The notes under the pieces are model-generated. The model saw only the letters and a program-made list of their open reading frames with translations, was not told the origin of the DNA and ran no database searches. Below are positions 11,567 through 14,001 of a stretch of 14,001 nt of DNA, in pieces (the stretch's first letter is position 1; each line of letters starts with the position of its first letter). This stretch comes from Thermoplasmata archaeon (lineage in GTDB: Archaea; Thermoplasmatota; Thermoplasmata; GCA-020350865). Position numbers and translations under genes: made by a program. Location: the NCBI GenBank assembly GCA_020351895.1, contig CP070672.1, positions 2,220,556-2,234,556 on the forward strand, in the 5' to 3' direction.

Positions 11567-14001
11567 ATGATAATATTGAGCGGGGACCGTAAGAATCAAA
11601 TTACCTGCCCAACCTGTGGCAATGCGAATTCTTCAGATTCTATAAAATGCAAGTTATGTGGGGCCAAACTTCAACAGAATATTGATAAGGCCACTTCAGG
11701 TTCAGATGGGGAAACAAATGACAAGAAAAATAAAAGTAAAATCTTTAGTGAATTTGCAAAGCGCTGGGAGAGTAAGGAGAGCGCACCGAAACCAAGTTCG
11801 CCGAAACCAAAGGGGATAAAGAGAGCTTGTCCATTATGCGGAAGCAAGATCAAGCTGCCTTCTTTCAGGTGTAAATACTGCGGCGGTAGTTATTTTAGAA
11901 AAGAGGTGATAGATTCCGAAGATGAAGATCCGAGATGTCCCAACTGCATATCACCTGTAGAGCGAATATCTGATGAGGACCTTGAAGAGTTCAAAGTCGA
12001 CGAATGTCCCGAGTGTGGTTTTATTTTAAAAGAGAAGAAAGAAGAGAAAAGAGAGAAAGTTGTTACTCCTGTCGAAGAAGAGATTCTAGCAGAAGAGGAT
12101 GTAGAAGAACCGATATCCAAAGAAATTGACGCGATAGATATAGATTCATTTAAGGATGCATTGGAAGAAATCAGTGAGGATTTTTCCGAGGAAGATTTCG
12201 AAGAACCCCCAAAGGAGCAAAGGGAGATATATGAATGCCCATCATGTATGAATTTTGTTGACAAGGCAGCGGACTCATGTCCAGAGTGTGGATGGAAATT
12301 CTCAGATTCCGAAGACTTGTTTTTGGATTATGAGGAGCCACTTGAGATCCCAGAGAAAGCAAAGACTAAGGAAGAAGAACCAATTGAATATGACATTGAA
12401 GAACCTGTAGGCGAGGAGCAGGAAGTATTTGAATGTCCCATTTGTGGTGGTCTTGTTGGGGAGCATGATGTGAAGTGTGAAAGCTGCGGTGTGGAGTTCA
12501 TGGGAGTGGAAGAGGAGCCAGCTGAACTCCTAGAATCCACGATCGATGAATTGGATAAGTTTATCGAGGAAACAGCCGAGGAATTTGAAACAGAGGAACA
12601 GGACATAGGATCACTCACATTTAAAGACGAGATAGATGAAGTTGCAGAATTATTATCAGAAGAACTACCAAAAATTCAGGATTTATGGACCGACAAACTT
12701 ATCGAGGGTTTTGAAACAAGTGGTATAGGGAAGCGAGGGGAAGTAGAGGGACTTGAGGAAGAATACAGGTGCCATATTTGTGGAGGAAAAGTCGCAATTA
12801 GAGACGACTTCTGCGGAAGCTGTGGCATGATATTGACTCTGGATGAAATGGTGAAAAGAAATCATGCCATAGACTTCGTTCAGAAGATAAAAGATGTGAT
12901 AGAAGATCTTCAGAGATTGGAAGAAAAAGCGAGGATTAAGCAGAAATTGGCACAATTGGACGGAGAAATTTCGAGGAGTTCCAGGGACGAGGAGCTCTGG
13001 TTCAAAACGGGAGTCTTGCTTAGCCAACTTGAATCCTACAAAAAAGCCCTGAAATGTATGGAGATCGTGATCAAGCTCAGGCCCGAGCACAAGAAGGTTT
13101 GGATCGCCAAGGCCAATATTCTCGGGAATCTAGGCAGGACGAAAGAGGCAGCTGAATGCTATCAAAAGGCCTTTGAGCTGAATGTTCCGGATTATGCCAA
13201 GAAGCCGAAGACAGAAGAGTTGATAGAGGAACCAATTGAAAAGCCTGATATAATACCCGAGAAAAAACCAAAAAGAAGGCCTGCGAGACCCGAGAAAATA
13301 AGCCCTGATCTCAGCCTGACAAACGGTGTCAAGCACAAGAAGATGGGATTGACAAGGGGTCTAACAAATGGCCTCACCAATGGTCTGAAGAGGACAAGAG
13401 TGGGAATAATAAATGGTCTTACCAACGGTAAGGTAAATGGCCTTACAAACGGTCTGAAGCATACCAGGGTGGGAATAATAAATGGCCTTACCAACGGCAA
13501 GGTAAATGGCCTGACAAAAGGTTTAAAGCGCACCAGGTTTGGGAGAATAAACGGCCTTACCAACGGTAGGGTCAATGGTTTGGTAAATGGCATGAAGAGG
13601 TCCAGGCTTGGAATGATAAACGGCCTCACAAACGGTCTTACCAATGGTCTTACAAATGGTCTTACAAATGGATTGACCAGGGGCCTTAGGGCCTTGAAGT
13701 TCGGGCTCACAAATGGCATAACAAACGGCAACGGGATCACAAATGGATTGGGAGGAAGGCAGGCTTTATTGGAGGGCAACAAGACAAAGGGCAGGGTGTT
13801 TATGGTGGTTGTGTTCGTGGCCTTGCTGATATTTACACCCTACATTCTATTTATGGCCCACGAGCCATCAGCTGAAGGGATAGTAATAGACGGCAGCTTT
13901 GGGGATTGGGAGGGTATTATATCGAGCTTTGATACAGGTGAATCAGAGCCTTTCAATGCCAATATCGACATAGTGGATTTCAGGGTGGAAGACGAGCTAT
14001 A
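11567..14001 (+). CDS. Membrane protein with six zinc ribbons, TPR region, NGLTNG repeats and external domain (3' end missing)
   Basis: The frame stays open from ATG 11567 to the right edge (811 complete codons). Six four-cysteine zinc ribbons are visible, each with CxxC pairs: 14/17-28/31, 88/91-102/105, 124/127-147/150, 224/227-238/241, 290/293-304/307 and 402/405-416/419. Glu/Asp-rich linkers separate them. A helical stretch (425-470) and a TPR-like region (about 475-540, YKKALKCMEIVIKLRPEHKKVW) follow. A basic Asn/Gly-rich repeat tract (584-729) leads to a single membrane span (about 744-764, VFMVVVFVALLIF). Beyond it the sequence EGIVIDGSFGDWEGI begins what resembles a DOMON/CBM9-like external domain, cut by the window edge. 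With no signal peptide and a basic flank before the span, the ribbons should be cytoplasmic and the C-terminus outside. Function is unknown; linking internal protein or nucleic-acid contacts to an external domain is inference. Confidence 0.85.
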   Translation, partial: MIILSGDRKNQITCPTCGNANSSDSIKCKLCGAKLQQNIDKATSGSDGETNDKKNKSKIFSEFAKRWESKESAPKPSSPKPKGIKRACPLCGSKIKLPSFRCKYCGGSYFRKEVIDSEDEDPRCPNCISPVERISDEDLEEFKVDECPECGFILKEKKEEKREKVVTPVEEEILAEEDVEEPISKEIDAIDIDSFKDALEEISEDFSEEDFEEPPKEQREIYECPSCMNFVDKAADSCPECGWKFSDSEDLFLDYEEPLEIPEKAKTKEEEPIEYDIEEPVGEEQEVFECPICGGLVGEHDVKCESCGVEFMGVEEEPAELLESTIDELDKFIEETAEEFETEEQDIGSLTFKDEIDEVAELLSEELPKIQDLWTDKLIEGFETSGIGKRGEVEGLEEEYRCHICGGKVAIRDDFCGSCGMILTLDEMVKRNHAIDFVQKIKDVIEDLQRLEEKARIKQKLAQLDGEISRSSRDEELWFKTGVLLSQLESYKKALKCMEIVIKLRPEHKKVWIAKANILGNLGRTKEAAECYQKAFELNVPDYAKKPKTEELIEEPIEKPDIIPEKKPKRRPARPEKISPDLSLTNGVKHKKMGLTRGLTNGLTNGLKRTRVGIINGLTNGKVNGLTNGLKHTRVGIINGLTNGKVNGLTKGLKRTRFGRINGLTNGRVNGLVNGMKRSRLGMINGLTNGLTNGLTNGLTNGLTRGLRALKFGLTNGITNGNGITNGLGGRQALLEGNKTKGRVFMVVVFVALLIFTPYILFMAHEPSAEGIVIDGSFGDWEGIISSFDTGESEPFNANIDIVDFRVEDEL
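13316..13756 (+). repeat. NGLTNG repeat tract
   Basis: The encoded region is built from L-T-N-G tetrads and close variants (INGLTNGKVNGLTN, ITNGNGITNG). In unit 4 the tetrad runs five times in a row. It is rich in Asn, Gly and Lys/Arg and sits directly before the membrane span. Codons for the repeat alternate (ggcctt/ggtctt, aat/aac), so it is not a recent pure DNA expansion. Confidence 0.9.
13382..13681 (+). repeat. Higher-order 69-bp units within the NGLTNG tract
   Basis: Three 23-residue units start at 13382, 13451 and 13520 (GLKRTRVGIINGLTNGKV and close copies). A fourth at 13589 is lengthened to 31 residues by two extra LTNG tetrads. Each starts with a basic G-L-K-R-T-R segment, so positive charge and NGLTNG alternate regularly. 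A degenerate fifth unit (GLRALKFG) begins at 13682. Confidence 0.85.

Noticed and set aside
11890..12618. Ser-rich minus-strand frames
   Set aside because: They are the complement of the acidic linkers (GAA/GAG/GAT read in reverse give Ser/Phe/Leu) of the zinc-ribbon gene and carry no motif.
13316..13756. CRISPR-like array at the regular 69-bp repeats
   Set aside because: The repeats are in frame within a coding sequence, contiguous without unique spacers, and conserved at protein level rather than DNA level.
13192..13782. Minus-strand 196-codon frame rich in RPFVRPF repeats
   Set aside because: It is the antisense image of the NGLTNG tract. The plus frame has zinc ribbons, a TPR region and a membrane span in continuous register, while the minus frame is only low-complexity sequence.

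Overview
The window looks like archaeal chromosome, most probably a moderately AT-rich euryarchaeote of the Thermoplasmatota type. The grounds are a single-OB replication protein A-like protein, three ribbon-helix-helix (RHH) proteins, zinc-ribbon proteins, COG1470-like anchored surface proteins, and TATA-like boxes that almost all begin 35-42 nt before the start codon, which implies very short or absent leaders. The Thermoplasmatota placement also rests on my recollection that NGLTNG-repeat proteins occur in that group; no marker gene here proves it. No rRNA, tRNA, CRISPR array, transposase or phage gene is visible.

Layout. (1) 1-2027: the 3' part of a STAND-like P-loop ATPase with C-terminal TPRs. 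A small secreted protein (2053-2457, minus) converges on it. (2) 2638-3817: a plus-strand protein that looks like a Roadblock/longin-type sensor fused to a C-terminal RHH DNA-binding domain. A 58-residue stand-alone RHH protein (3641-3817, minus) converges on it. (3) 3939-7184, minus strand: an RPA-like ssDNA-binding protein, then a long TPR scaffold protein with a basic patch, six tandem 35-residue repeats and a duplicated C-terminal TPR pair. (4) 7293-10246: three tandem paralogous secreted, C-terminally membrane-anchored proteins, each with its own similar promoter region. (5) 10341-11386: a small Cys/Lys-rich protein, a convergent double zf-TFIIB protein, and a divergent RHH repressor-like protein with a 12-bp palindrome just before its start. 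(6) 11567-14001: a large gene running off the right edge, encoding six zinc ribbons, a TPR region, a long NGLTNG repeat tract, one membrane span and the start of an external domain.

How the genes may work together. No metabolic pathway is encoded. The content is signal/scaffold proteins (TPR, STAND, zinc ribbon), small DNA-binding proteins and cell-surface proteins. Most genes have their own promoter, so this is a set of monocistronic units rather than one operon. The most unusual items are the zinc-ribbon/NGLTNG membrane protein, the sensor-RHH fusion beside a free RHH protein, and the triplicated surface protein. No complete, clearly new multi-gene system can be proved from the sequence alone.
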